Assembly: GCA_025685495.1 (NCBI GenBank)
Contig: JAJNMT010000131.1
Location: 1,240,001 to 1,304,000 of the forward strand
Direction: 5' to 3'
DNA length: 64,000 nt
From: Huntiella abstrusa
Taxonomy: Eukaryota > Ascomycota > Sordariomycetes > Microascales > Ceratocystidaceae
Each line of letters starts with the position of its first letter. Positions within the stretch are counted from its first letter, which is position 1. A program made the translations under genes and the position numbers. Below the pieces are notes generated by a model. That model made no database searches. It saw only the letters and a list, made by a program, of their open reading frames with translations, and was not told the DNA's origin. Of the stretch, positions 13,003 through 26,198 are shown piece by piece.

Positions 13003-14861
13003 ATGGCCGACATTAACACTCCGGCGGCCATTGCCACCGAAAAGGACTCTTCACACAAGACGTCTCTCGAGAAGGGAAGCGCCCCCGACCTTGTTGCCGA
13101 TTCGAGTTCCTCCATCCACTCAGACGAGCCTACGGAGGAAGACCTTCGGACTCTTCCCCGTGTCTCGGGAAAGATTGACTGGTCCATTTACACCATTGCG
13201 TTTGCTGAGTTGTGCGAGCGTTTCTCGTACTACGGTTCTTCCGTCCTTTACACCAACTTTGTCAACAAGCCTCTTCCTGAGGGTTCGACTACCGGTGCCA
13301 GCCATGGTACTTCCGCTAGTACCCCCGGTGCCCTCGGCATGGGTACTCGTGCCTCGCAGGCCATTTCGCTGATCAACACCTTCTGGGCCTACATTATGCC
13401 CCTGTTCGGGTAAGTTTGATTCAACAACAGTTACATAGTTGTCATTACTAACCATCATCGTACTACAGTGCCTGGTTGGCCGATGCTCGCCTCGGTCGTT
13501 ACAAGGTCATCCACATTGCTATTGCCGTGTCCACCGTAGCTCACGTGATTCTCACTGCTGCTGCCTCTCCCAAGGTCATTGTTCACTCTGACCGCTCCTT
13601 CGCTGCCTTCTTCATCGGAATGTTCATTCTTTGCTGCGGTACTGGTCTCTTCAAGGCCAACATCTCTCCCCTTCTCGCTGAGCAGAACCGTGACCTTCGC
13701 ATGCGTGTTGAGGTCCGCAATGGCGAGCGTGTCATCGTCGACCCCGCAATCACCAACTCCCGTATTTTCCTTTACTTCTACTTTGCCATCAACATTGGAG
13801 CTGTGGCCGGTCAGATTTCCATGGTCTGGGTTGAGAAGTATGTTGGCTTCTGGCTTGCTTTCCTCCTGCCTACCATCTTGTTCTTGATTTGCCCTGTTGT
13901 CCTCTGGGCTAACAAGAAGAAGTACATTCTTTCGCCCCCCACTGGCTCTGTCCTCAGCAAGTTCCTCCGTATGTTTATCTGGACTGGCAAGAAGTCTGGC
14001 AGTTTCTTCAAGTTGAACTGGGAGCATGCTCGTCCTTCTAGCTACGCTGTGGCTGATCGCCCGGTATGGATGACCTACGATGATGCTTGGGTTGACGAGG
14101 TTCGCCGTGGTCTGATGGCCTGCAAGGTCTTCCTGTTCCTTCCCATCTTCCACTTGGCCTACAACCAGATGTCCAACAACTTGACTAGCCAGGCTGGTAC
14201 CATGGAGCTTCACGGTGTCCCCAACGATATCATTCAGAACTTGAACCCAATCTCGATTGTCATCATGGTCCCTCTCTTTGATCGTTTCCTCTACCCTGGT
14301 CTCCGCAAGGCCGGTATCAACTTCACCCCTATTCGTCGTATGACTGCTGGTTTCTTCATCGGTGCCGCTTCCATGGTTGCCGCCGCTGTCATGCAACACT
14401 ACATCTACAAGATGTCCCCCTGCGGCAAGTACGCCAACGGTGACGGATGTGACCCTGCTCCCATCAACGTTTGGGCCCAGTCTCTCCCATACATCCTCAT
14501 TGGTGTCTCTGAGATCTTCACCAACGTCACTTCCTACGAGTACGCTTACTCCAAGGCCCCCGAGAACATGCGTTCGCTCGTCATGTCGGTGAACTTGTTC
14601 ATGTCGGCCTTTGCTTCTGCCATCGGCCAGGCTTTCACCCCTCTGTCTGGTGATCCTCTTCTTGTCTGGAACTACGTCACTGTTGCTATCATTGCCTTCC
14701 TTGGTGGTGTTGCTTTCTGGATCTGCTTCAGACATTTGGATGCTGATGAGGACAAGTGGAACTTGATCAAGTCTTCCAAGTTCAAGGGTGACAACCAACC
14801 TGAGGCTGTTACCACTGAGCAGGTTGCTCGTGAGCAGGAGGAGACTTCTAAGAAGGTTTAA
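13003..14861 (+). CDS. PTR2: Proton-coupled di/tripeptide transporter, PTR2/POT family
   Basis: Exons 13003-13409 and 13469-14861 join in frame across a 59-nt intron that has an ACTAAC branch site, giving 599 aa. The protein imports di- and tripeptides with protons across the plasma membrane. An acidic/Ser-rich cytosolic N-terminus (about 1-55) is followed by the POT signature FAELCERFSYYG at 67-78, which contains the proton-coupling E-x-x-E-R-type motif. A second family motif, FYFAINIGAVAG, lies in the middle, and about 12 hydrophobic segments can be read. The C-terminus is a short charged tail. Codon use is strongly biased to C- or G-ending codons compared with neighbouring genes, as in highly expressed fungal genes. 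It lies tail to tail with the HET-domain gene, 237 bp apart. Fungal PTR2 genes are usually under nitrogen control, but I cannot show this here. Confidence 0.95.
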
Positions 14862-15098
14862 ATCATTCGTGTATTTATACGTGTGTATGGGGTTTGAGTA
14901 TCGGCGTAGTTGAAAACTTTGCATTGATGTGGCATTTTTAGCATTAGCATTTTATTCCCTTTTAATATATAGCATCATGGATTGGCTATGTCCATTCCAT
15001 TATTTCATTGTCTTTTAAATCTACTCTCATTGGCCGTTTTTATGATCATGATAAACAAACTATTCATTAAATTCATATCCAGTTCATGTCTAATTCCT

Positions 15099-17589
15099 CT
15101 ACATCATATGCAAATACACCAAGTTGGTAAACCACTTATCCTTTTTCAACAGAGTCCGACCCAAACTCCCATTCATAACCTCATCAACAAACGCCTCTCC
15201 AATAATCTCACACCACAAATCCGGTCCCTCTTTCCTCTTGGGTCTGAGAATAACCGGAGTACCATGTGAAACGAGGATCCCCACCATATCACCCTTCTTA
15301 GTTGCTGCCGGAACCAACGCTAATCTGCCCCTTTCAGTAACGGCAAGACGTCTGTTACGGCATCGTAAGACTGATAGAGCACGTTCTTTTATGGCGGGCG
15401 GTGTCACGGAGTAAGGAGTGGGGTGGGCGGAAAGAAGAGTGCCGAGAGGATTTCCGTTGATTTGGAGACTGGCGGAGTGGTGGAGGAAGGCGTACCGGGG
15501 ATATTCGGGTGATGACTCGGCAGGGGCGTCGCCTAAAGAGTGTTAGTATTGGGTGATTGGGATAATCGAAGTTGAAGAACTTACCGGCTATAGAGAATAG
15601 GAGATCTTGTAGTTGTGTAGGTGTTGGTGTCTCTGTTGATGAGGCGAGTATTCTCCATAGAGCATGTGACGCCTCAACACGATGCGCTCTCTTCCCACTG
15701 TTAGGCTGGATAACATTGACATCTACAGTTTTCCCCAACTTGAGGTTAGCCACATCATTTGGCGCAACGGCACCCAACCCATCAATAGTGTCAATATCCC
15801 AAGCCATAGCCCTGAATACCGGACCTGTTGACTCCCTCTCAAAGTACGTAGCACCCCATGGAAGTGCCACCTCGCCATCTTCAACACCATTGGCACACCA
15901 AGACCCATCAATAGGATAGCATCTAGCATTATCCGGCCGGGCAAAGTTAGGACACCAAGAAGGTAATGTACCATCCGTAGGATGTCTACCGTCCAAAAGA
16001 GACAAAATTGCAAGTGAAGCATCATCCGTCAAACACCGTTCCGCAAAACTGACATAAGTCTTTGCCGCAGGAATATCCGCATCCACAGTCATTGGGACCA
16101 TGCTGGGGATCGAAAGAAGACTAAAGACTCTATCTTTGGCATTACTGCATTCCGTGTTGGCTGATAAAAGAAGCGTTTTCCGAACAATGGGGAGGCCGAT
16201 GGGACTACCACCGGTTTCAGCAACGTGACTTGGGTCTGTTGCTGAGTCTACTGATTCTGGAGTACCCATGTGCGTGTCGTAAAGATGTGTCGTTAATTTG
16301 TTGATTTCGGTGATGTGTGAAATGGCGAAGCGGCCGTCGAGTTGGACATTATGTTGTACGAGGATTCTCTGTAAAAGTTGCCCAAGGAAAGCTTCAAATG
16401 GCTCTAAAAGCTCCGCTGCATCCCGGATATATCTCCACTGCGTCATGTGTTCACCGCAAAACACAGGCATCGCATGGTTACCCGCCGTTAATTCCTGGAT
16501 AGCCCACGTACGTCTCCAATAAGCATTTCCATACAATGTGAAAATACTAGCCGCCATTTTCAGCGTGTCGTCAATATTAGCCGCCATGTAATTCGTCTGT
16601 TCATCCTGCCATATTCTCTTAGTCGCATACAACTGCAGCTTAGCACGGAGTCGATGTCCGGGACTCAGTACCGGGTCGTCGTCGAAAGCGCGGAGATACT
16701 CGGTTCGGTAATTGCGACTGATTTCTGTGACGTAACTCATCGCACGACCCACTGGTGCGCTTTGTGCTGGTTCTCCAAGCCAGACTACGACGTTACCGGC
16801 TTGGCAGAAAATGTTGTATTGGAGGTCAATGTGCGACTTGATTTCAGCAGAGTCGGCCTGGTTGATACAGAAGACGTCAATCCACATCCATAAACCCATC
16901 CGGAAGATATCGAGTTCTCTGAAGCGACGCAGAGCAGCTGTGAGGTTAGCCGAGACCATCTTGCTTCCGCCGTCAATGTAGACCTTTTCCGACTCTGTTG
17001 GTGATCCCCACCGGTAACTCAGTGCCACATAGTTGCCGGATATGGGGCCGTGGTCACTACCCCAGTTATACCGATCTCTGTAAGCCTGTTCACCGCTAGG
17101 GGCAGCAGTCATGCTGCGGACTGTGCGGCCCTTGAGGAGGGAATAGTCTGTTCCCGGACAAACATCACCTGCATCTAGCAGCCCCTCTTCCAACAACACT
17201 GGACTCAAGTCAGAGGCAATTCCCTTAACGGCTGGTCCTCCCAGTACCAAGTCCTCCGGCACGGCATCGAGATCGAGAGTAGAAGCGTTTTGTGTTGGTG
17301 GATATTTCTTGAATCTGTCTTTGAGTTTCTGGCGGAGGCCCTTGTCTTCGAGGATACAATATCTCTCGGGATGAAGTTGGGCTGTGATGTACGAATCGAA
17401 GCTGATAGAAGGCCGGGACGGAGGCGACCGAGATTCACCACGGCGGAGACGGGATGAAGAGAGTTCGACGACACGGCTGCGGAGGCTGATAGGGCTGTCT
17501 AGGGCGTCACTTGGGTTCCGGGGGACGATTTGGACGAGGCGGATAGACTTTGCAGTCGGTAGCGGAAGATAGGCGTAGGGCTTCGGCAT
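15099..17589 (-). CDS. HET-domain (heterokaryon incompatibility) protein
   Basis: Exons 17589-15585 and 15532-15099 join across a 52-nt intron to give 812 aa. The ATG at 17589 is used; an in-frame GTG lies just upstream and is not a start in fungi. The HET domain starts at about residue 187 with YVALSYRWG, continues with WIDVFCINQ at about 236-244 and VVVWLG at about 267. These are the three conserved blocks of the family. The C-terminal 400 residues match no repeat class I recognise (no WD40, ankyrin or NACHT), so it resembles the large group of solo HET proteins. HET proteins trigger cell death when incompatible hyphae fuse or on non-self recognition. Whether this allele takes part in incompatibility cannot be read from sequence. 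The frame is intact. Confidence 0.9.
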
Positions 17590-20500
17590 GGTCACGATGC
17601 CTTTGGTGAATTATATGATTAAATATTAAGTTTGAATTTGTGGTGTTGATGGAGTTCGGCAGTTGAAAGATGTAGTGTAAGTGAAGTCGTATAAGTCTGA
17701 GACAATGTCACCTTTGATGCTTGTTCATCGGTAGTTCATGCAACGATGAGCTAGTGACAAAGAGCGGAACTAAGTCGTGAGGCCGCAAGATTCAGTCGAA
17801 AGAACGCGGCTAAAACAGGCGAACAAAGAAGAACCTAAATTCTGGAAGGTGGGTGGCAAATGCTCTAAGTACATTCTGAACAAGAGCCCAGGGTGGGGTT
17901 TCCAGACAGGTCAGCCAGCAGCAAAACCAATAAGTCAATGCACCCACCTTGTCCTCCAATCTTGGAGAATTCGCAAAGCGGCCGGTCAACACAAGCTGCA
18001 ATACTAGCTCTTACGGCCCCTTCCTTCCACCTAAGTGTTCCCTGGCCCTGGTCTTGGCTTGATCACGTCACGGTTTATCAAGGTGGGACCAGCAAGAAAG
18101 AGGTGCTAACTACATAGCTTTTTGAAGATTTACTAAGTCCTGGTGTGTATGTAGCACCAGTCCTGTTCCGGGGATCCCTCGATGGACTAGAGAACTAGTT
18201 TGGGGCTAGACTGACGTACGGAACTCACCGTCACTTCAGACTGTAAAACACGATTTCTTCACCGAGATGGACAACAGGTCAACATGACTCAACATAGAGA
18301 AATCCTATCCTCGGGTTTCAATACGGATATTCACGGTCTCTTATCATGCATCTGCAAAGACAATAACCGTGGACGATTTGTAACCCGAGATGGATGCAGG
18401 CAACCCCTCGACAGATATGTAGGTACGTACATCCATATGTATGATGATATCTATATTTGATGCCCAAAGAACCTGCCATGCAACACACTGTCCCTCGTCC
18501 CCGCCCCTCTCCCCAGCAGCTTGATCGGCTTATGTACATGTGGTCCCTGCACCGACGTATCCGCGAGAATGTTGCCAACAACGGCCGCTGGTGATGATGC
18601 TATTGCCGTCTGTGGTTGTCAAGACAGGCATGATGATCCAACCATTGTAGTGGATTATGCTCGTGGCTGGGTGTTGCAGACAAACAAAATCCAGCGAACA
18701 TATAAATGACAGCTCTATCAAACGGGGCGTCCGAGTACCGAGTCACCTCCCCAAAAATAAAAGAGTGAGAAGGACTCAGACGTCCGGCCCCTTCATTCTG
18801 CTCCGTAGCCCTTCCATGTCCTGTTATCCGCGGACATGCTAACACGTTTGGTTGGAAGTCAATGCCTAGTTTCTAGAAGCTGGAACCAGCCGACCGCAAG
18901 CAAGGTTACCTTTTTAGTTCCCTACCAGGGCCCCCTGGAAGGTCGTTGGTGGAGAACTCTTATCTCCACCGGCATTGGACAGGCCGCACAGTACATCAGC
19001 ACACACACAAACCACAGACTAGACGCCGTAATAGTCTTGTCCTGTTTGTAGCGTTGCATCCGGAAGCGACGGAGCGGCAATCAACATGGCAGGGAACATG
19101 TGTATGTACTTTCATCGCAAGCGCCCCACCAAACTCACTAATCAAGCGTCAAGATGACGTTTTAAGTCTAAATTTGCCATGTTACTCGCCCAAAGATTTC
19201 TCATAGAGTATAAGGCGTAACCTGCGTGTGTGTTGTATGCTGTGTGTTGGTTGAAACAGGAAGGTGTTTGCAGAAGTCTATTGGTCAGTCATGTCATCTT
19301 AGCATCCTATATCTGACATGTGCCTTGGCTTTTGTTAGGATGCTTGGCACATTCGCATTGTTGTCATGATTAACAGGGTTTGTGGATTCTTCTCCACGCA
19401 GAATGGCCAATTTGGGACATTGTAGTAATGGTCCGTCATGGATGGATTGCTTTTCATTTCCCAGCACCCGCATCAAAAGTGCGCAATTGTGGCGAGCTCG
19501 GAGGACGGACAACCCAAACGACATCGAGTAGCCCCAGCATCACATGCAAGTGCCGTGTATAATCTTCGCCCTTGCAGGCAATGCTCCTGGTAAAATCAAG
19601 GTTCTATCCCTCAGCATAGCTTGATAACCTAGACATACCCAACCACATTGACAACAACTCGGCCGCTTCCGCCAACATGTCTTGGAAGGCTATCCAAAGA
19701 TCTGCATATCGGCCGGACGACACCAGTCTTGCAGTAAATATTGCCAGCTCATGCATTCGGTTCCCATCTGCGGGGTCATCCAATGGAATCACGTGTTGAA
19801 TGGCCTCCCTGTGGTGCCTGCCGACGGCCATCCTTCGTACATGCACAAGTCGGAGACAAGGTATAATTGCCTACGGGCGGAGACTGCCATTTCTGGAATC
19901 GGGGCCATCAGCCAAGACTTTTGCTACTCCCTTGGGACTCCTGTCCGGAGCCAGTCGCCATAGAAAGCCAAAATCTTTCCGGGTGGTGACGTACCCGAAG
20001 TCCCGACTTGCCTAAGTTCCGAAGCTTGACATTTAGAGCCTCAGCTCTGCACGAAATATTGTGGAGTCTAGCTGATCATTAAGCAAAACTATGGATACGC
20101 TTATGTTTGCCTGCACGGGCTTGACAACACATGCAAACTGGCGAACCCACAGTTTCTGGATTACGCCATTGGTGAAGTCAGTCCTTCAAATGCAGAGGTT
20201 TTCATAGTCTGTGTGGCATGGGCCATGATGAGAATAGCCTCGTTAAATTTTTCAAACAACATCAGTCGAGACTGGTATAATCTTGAAGACAAAATGATAC
20301 GATAAACCTGTCCTTATTCGTGATCCCGCCTGAAACCTTCACATATGATCACCAAAGTTTCGCAGTTGTGTACGTCCTACGAGATCAAATGTTCTCTTGA
20401 ACAAGATTGATACAGGTCAAGAGTAACGTTTGTGTGTGACCTTCTGGAAGTCGAGTGGAAACATGTCATAATTCACACAAATACCTCCCACGTGATTATT

Positions 20501-21861
20501 GACAGGGTACGCATAAACTAGGGTTAGGTTCATGGTGAGTTTGCTCTTAAGCTGGGCAAGAATCCATAATGTGCGTCTGTCTGTTGGACCAATGAGGGCG
20601 TTTCTATTCCAGTGATGGAAGCAAGCAGGGCCGTATATACCAAGCTCTCCTGGCAATAGAAATGCTGTCAAACTTGTAGTGTGGGGGCGGGTGGTATTCA
20701 ATCCACTATATCTGATATGTCATGCATGGAAGCCCAAACATTTTAATACTACAACAAAAAGGGCACATGTGGCTCCAGCATGCGGTCTGGTAACTAGCAT
20801 CATACAACCTATTTTGCGTTTCCGTGTGCTATTGTTGTGTGCCCCACAAGTTGCCGGACCGCATTATCGGCATGGACGACGTCATTGTGTTACTTGCTAA
20901 GCAAGTGAAATCTAAACCAAAGTTGATGTGTATCCGTGATTCAGAGAGCACTTGATTGTAGCTTTGCATTGTGCGCATGCAGTTGGCTCACCGTAACATC
21001 TTTTTCAGCATCGGGGAAATATTCAGTTTGCTGAATGCTGTTGTGTCTAGAGCCTATAACGAAACGTAGAATATTACAAACTGTCATTGTAGCCATACAT
21101 GAACACAATCAACATAACTTGATTCATATTCAAGGAAAAGTCCCCGCATAACGCAGGTTTCATGAACCATTCATCTCTGGATGTTCCTTTTTTTGAGTGC
21201 TATCAATGATTTCATTTGCCCCAACTAGACATGGCAAGTCTGAATGTTCCTCTTACACCGCAACCTCGATGACGGCAGAAAAAAGATCAACCTAGGCCCT
21301 GTGGCTTTTAGCGTTCAGCCACTACTCGCCACCGCTATTTGATCGGTCCAACTGCTGCCAGATGCGGCCCCACCTATTCAAAGCCCGCTAACCCGCTGAA
21401 TCACCAGCAAAAAGTACCAGCGTCAACGCACACAATGACCACCGACAGCTCACTTTAGATCATCGCATATTTGTGAGAATAGCACTCTCTCCAAAACTCA
21501 CCATCTGCTTCTTCTCGCATCGTCTCTTGATTTTTTACATCGTCGACCGACATAACAACCCGATTGTTCCTTCGTCATCACCAAACCCTAGGAACCATTC
21601 GGCTCATCCTATACCCTGCTTTGCGCAACCGCTATTCCATTTGGTCGCGGGATTATTCATTATTTTGTTCAATCATCTTGTTCACTACAGTCAGCAGCCT
21701 TGTCCTTGATTCGACCTTTCGACCACCGGTTGCTACCCGCAAGTTTGCGATAAACCATACTCCGGAAGCATCTTGCGCGGTTTTGCCAAATAGTCTAATT
21801 ATTTTATTCTCTACTGTTTGAAGCTTCTCGCCACAACCCCTCTACCGCTCATCCATTTACC
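17590..21861. other. 4.3 kb gene-poor region between HET gene and KOG1
   Basis: This contains the upstream regions of the divergent HET (minus) and KOG1 (plus) genes. Open frames are all under 100 codons, overlap each other on both strands and show no recognisable domain. I see no tRNA, rRNA or terminal-inverted-repeat element. The KOG1 promoter and leader should lie at about 21400-21861. Confidence 0.55.
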
Positions 21862-24800
21862 ATGTCGGCGCGCGACACTGGGCATGCTAATGGGCATGCC
21901 TCCCGGTCCAGTTTGAGCAACGGCCACTCAAGACAGGCCTCTCTCTCTACAGTTCAATCGCAAGTTCACTCGCCACCGAACCTGCAACGGCGGACAACCA
22001 TACAACCCCGCCTTCAAACACAGTCCGATGAAGAAGACCGCCGAGGGTCCACTGCCAGTATCCCACGACGAACATCGCAAATAGATCGCGCTAAAAGCGA
22101 ATATGAGGGCAGCGAAAACGGCTACGTTGACGATGATCGGGACTATTGCGGAGCCCGGCACGGCTTTGACGAGCAATACGTGACCGAAGACATCACCAAC
22201 CTTGCCAATGTATGTACCTCAGCTTGTCGTCTAGGTCCCTCCTGCCAAGCTCCGTCTTACTAATACATATTGATATCTACAGAGCTGGCAAATGTACTTC
22301 ACCGATAAGCGCCATGAAACCACAGCTAAGCCGAAAGAGCCCCCACCAAGTCCTGAAGATTGGCGTATGACGGACCGCCTCAAGACCGTTTCGGCCGCTC
22401 TTGCTGTCTGTCTAAACCTCGAAGTCGAACCTCCGGATCAGCTCCGGACCACCCCCGGTGCTCGCATGGAAGCTTGGGTTGATCCTACCAAGCCCTCGGG
22501 ATCCAAAGCTCTTGAAACCATTGGCAAGAATCTTCAGTCTCAGTATGAGTCTTTGTCCATTCGTACCAGATATAAGCATTACCTTGATCCTTCCATTGAA
22601 GAGATCCGCAAATTTTGCCAAATTCTACGACGCAACGCCAAGGACGAGCGCGTACTCTTCCACTACAACGGCCACGGTGTACCGAAGCCAACTGCCTCTG
22701 GTGAGGTCTGGGTTTTCAACAGGAATTACACCCAGTACATCCCCATTTCTCTGTTCGACTTGCAGAGTTGGCTACAGGGTCCTACCATATATGTCTGGGA
22801 TTGTTCAGATGCCGGGAACATCATCCCCAACTACGAGCGCTTTGTAGAAAGACATGAGTCCGAGGATGAGGCGGCTGCCCAGATCGATTCAAATCACCAG
22901 AAGATCAACTACCGTCCATTTATTCATCTGGCCGCTTGTCGTGTTGGTGAACACCTTCCTACTAACCCTAATCTACCTGCCGATCTGTTCACTTGCTGTC
23001 TCACCAGTCCTATCCAGATGGCTCTACACTACTTTGCTCTACAGAACCCATTACACACCAAAATTACTCCCGAGCGAGCGCGTAAGCTTCCGGGTAAGCT
23101 CGCAGATCGCAGATCACCTCTTGGTGAGCTCAACTGGATTTTCACCGCCATTGCAGACACCATTGCCTGGACCACTTTGCCCCGTGAGAAATTCCGACAG
23201 TACTTCCGTCAAGATCTCATGGTGGCGTCTCTGAACCGCAATTTCATCCTAGCACAAAGAATCATGTCCACTTATGGCTGTACCCCACAGTCATATCCTG
23301 AGCTCCCAGACACACGACAGCATGAGTTGTGGAAAAGTTGGGATTGGGCAGTTGAGATGATTCTTTGTCAACTGGATGAACTTGAGGCTGCAGACGAAGA
23401 GGCCAGGGCCAAGAATCTGCCTATCGAATACAACTACAATGCGTCTACTTTCTTCCAAGATCAGTTGACTGCTTTCAACTTGTACCTCGACTCCCGCGAT
23501 GCTATGAGACAGCGGGCTCCAGATCAGCTTCCTTGCGTTTTGCAAGTATTGCTCAGTCAACATCACAGAATACGTGCGTTGACACTTCTCAGTCGATTCC
23601 TTGACCTGGGACCATGGGCTGTCAAGCTTTCTCTTAGCATTGGTATTTTCCCCTACGTTCTGAAACTCCTACAGTCAGTTGCTGTCGAGGTCCGTCCAGT
23701 AATGATCTTCATCTGGTCGCGTATCCTCTCTGTCGATAACACATGCCAAACGGAGCTTGTTAAGGATCCCCATTGCCTCGCGTACTTCTCTCGGTTATTG
23801 CGCCCTAATGAGACATACCCGGCCGAGGTCAATGTTGGCGACCACAAGGCAATGTGTGCCTTCATTATCACGATGATTTGCCGTGATTTCGAAGTCGGCC
23901 AGCGCTGCTGTAACACTTCTGATATCATGACCTCATGTCTACACCATCTGAAGAATGAGCAAACACTTCTTCTGCGTCAGTGGGCTTGTCTCTGTCTCAG
24001 TCAACTGTGGCAGAACCTCCCCGAAGCAAAGTGGAGAGGGAACAGAGAGAATGTTCTTAATGAGCTTACGTTGCTTATCAAGGACCCAAGCCCGGAAGTT
24101 CGTGCATCGATGATCTACGCCTTGACTACATTCATCGGTATCCCAGAGATTACTGCTGAGGTACAAAAGACCGAAGAGAGTCTGGCGTGGACTATTCTCC
24201 CTGTTGCCAACGATGCCAGCCCTATTGTTCGCAAAGAGTTTTTAGTGTTCGTATCTACGTTGGCAGTGAGGTATGAATCCAAGTTTGTTGTTGCTGCATT
24301 TGAGAACCTTGTGGAAGAAGATGCTATGACGCAGAATGCTGGTCGTGACGACCACTTTACTGAAGGTCGTAGTGGTCTTCACTACGCCCCACCTGCCAGT
24401 AGAGAGCGTGATGGCTCTATCAAGCCCGATTCTCGTGGTCTCTCTTACAACACTGTTTTCGCTACCTTGTGGAAAACGATGCTCATCATGAGTGTTGATC
24501 CCCATGTCGAAGTTCAAGAAGGTGCTTCACAGATCATAGATTATGTCATGGAGTCTCTCTTAGAATCTTCCGTTGGAGTCAAGGCTCGTGAACTCCTTCA
24601 GTCTGTCGAGCGTAAGTCCGGTGTCAACGTCTCGCGTGGTCACCAGAGAACTGCTACGGCTAATGGGTTCTCTATGAACAACAGTCAGTCAACAGCTCCT
24701 GGCCTCTTGCGCCGGACTGCCAGCATGTTGTTCCCGCTTGGTTCTTTGTTTGGTGCTGAGGATAAGACATCTCATGCCGCCGCTCCTCAACAACCGAGCA

Positions 24801-26198
24801 CGCCCACATCGACCCTCCGTGCCGCCTCTATGCGCAACATTCCTATCGAGTCGTTGGCAGAGGAGCCCGCGGATGGTCATTCTCAAGCACAATATGACTT
24901 GGCTACTGAGCCCCCACCTGGCCTCTTTGAGCCCACTACTTCTGAATCGGTGCCTACATTGCCTCTCAAGAGCACCATATTGGAGTGGTCTATTGAGCAT
25001 TGGCGCCAGCCCAAGATGTGGAATCAAGAAGCTGATGAGCCTGGGAGTATCGAATTCAATGAACGCTTGTGGCGCAAGACTCGCAACGAGGGCATTCTCA
25101 AGAAGACCCAGCCACTCAAGGCGTTCGCCGGCAGCCACAAGTGGAGTAACTCCATGGGTATTGTGAACAACAACACACAACCCGTTCACATGTCCTTCCA
25201 CCAGTTTGAAGATCATCTGGCGGTTGCCGATGATGGAAACACCGTGACTATTTGGGACTGGAAGAAAAAATATTCCCTCAACCGGTTCTCAAATGGAAAT
25301 CCCGTTGGTTCCAAGATTCGGGATGTCAGGTATATCAACGAGGATGATCAGGCTTTGATCATGCTTGGATCTTCAGATGGTGTAATCCGTGTCTTCCGTG
25401 ACTACGATGACCCAGAAAAGATCCAGCTCGCTACTGCCTGGCGTGCCCTGACCGACATGGCACCAAGTAGCACACACAGCGGGCTTGCCCTTGATTGGCA
25501 ACAGGTTACTGGTCGTGTGCTCGCCGCAGGCGATAACCGTGTGATTCGTGTCTGGGATGTAGACCGTGAGATGTGTGCAATGGACATCCCGGCTCGTTCG
25601 GGCTCCTGCGTGACGTCATTGACATCGGACCAGATGACAGGCAATATTTTTGTTGCTGGCTTTGGTGATGGTGCAATGCGTGCTTATGACATCAGAGTGA
25701 GACCACAGGACAGCATGTTCCGGAAATGGCGTGATGAGACTGATAGACAATGGGTCATGGGCGTTCACATGCAGAGAGGTGGTCAGAGGGAGTTGTTAAG
25801 CGCTAGTCGCGCTGGTAAGGTGCGGCTTTGGGATTTGCGTATGGACAAGCCGATGCAGACGTTCCAGACGACGAGAGATACTTTGAGGACCATCAGTCTT
25901 CATGAACATCTCCCGGTATTCTCTGTGTAAGTTCATCTCGATATTCCTTTTCTCAATCATTTTACTAACTTGATAATATAGCGGTACATCTACGCATACT
26001 GTTAAGGTTTTCAACCTTGATGGGCAAGAATTGTCCCGGGTTGAACCTTACTCTGGCTTCCTTCAGCAAACCCGGAACATATCAGTTTCCGTCACCGACT
26101 TCCACCCTCACCGACCAATTCTCGCAGCGTCCGCCTGGGGTGATTCCCATATCAATCTTTACACATGTGACAACCCCGAAAAGGAGGTCAGCTCTTAG
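21862..26198 (+). CDS. KOG1: TORC1 subunit Kog1/raptor (Mip1)
   Basis: Exons 21862-22209, 22283-25926 and 25982-26198 join in frame (phases 0 and 2) to give 1402 aa. Raptor is the scaffold that presents substrates to TOR kinase in TORC1 and sits on the vacuole/lysosome surface. A Ser-rich disordered N-terminus of about 115 residues is followed by the raptor N-terminal conserved, caspase-like domain at about 145-330. It keeps the dyad positions H247 (in YNGHGVP) and C290 (in WDCSDAG). HEAT-type helical repeats span about 500-800, a Ser/Pro-rich linker about 860-1000, and a WD40 propeller runs from about 1065 to the C-terminus. The last exon is short and completes the final WD repeat (FHPHRPILAASAWGDSHINLY). 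Length and order match fungal raptors. Confidence 0.96.

Noticed and set aside
13455..14924. 489-codon minus-strand open frame
   Set aside because: It is the shadow of the strongly codon-biased PTR2 gene on the other strand; the plus frame has the POT motifs and a good intron.
21473..21821. Short plus-strand frames upstream of KOG1
   Set aside because: Probably part of the KOG1 leader; they do not splice in frame to the gene and show no homology I recognise.
2101..26198. ATR, PTR2 and KOG1 as a nutrient/DNA-damage signalling cluster
   Set aside because: They lie on different strands with multi-kilobase gaps and no shared promoter; simple neighbourhood is the safer reading.
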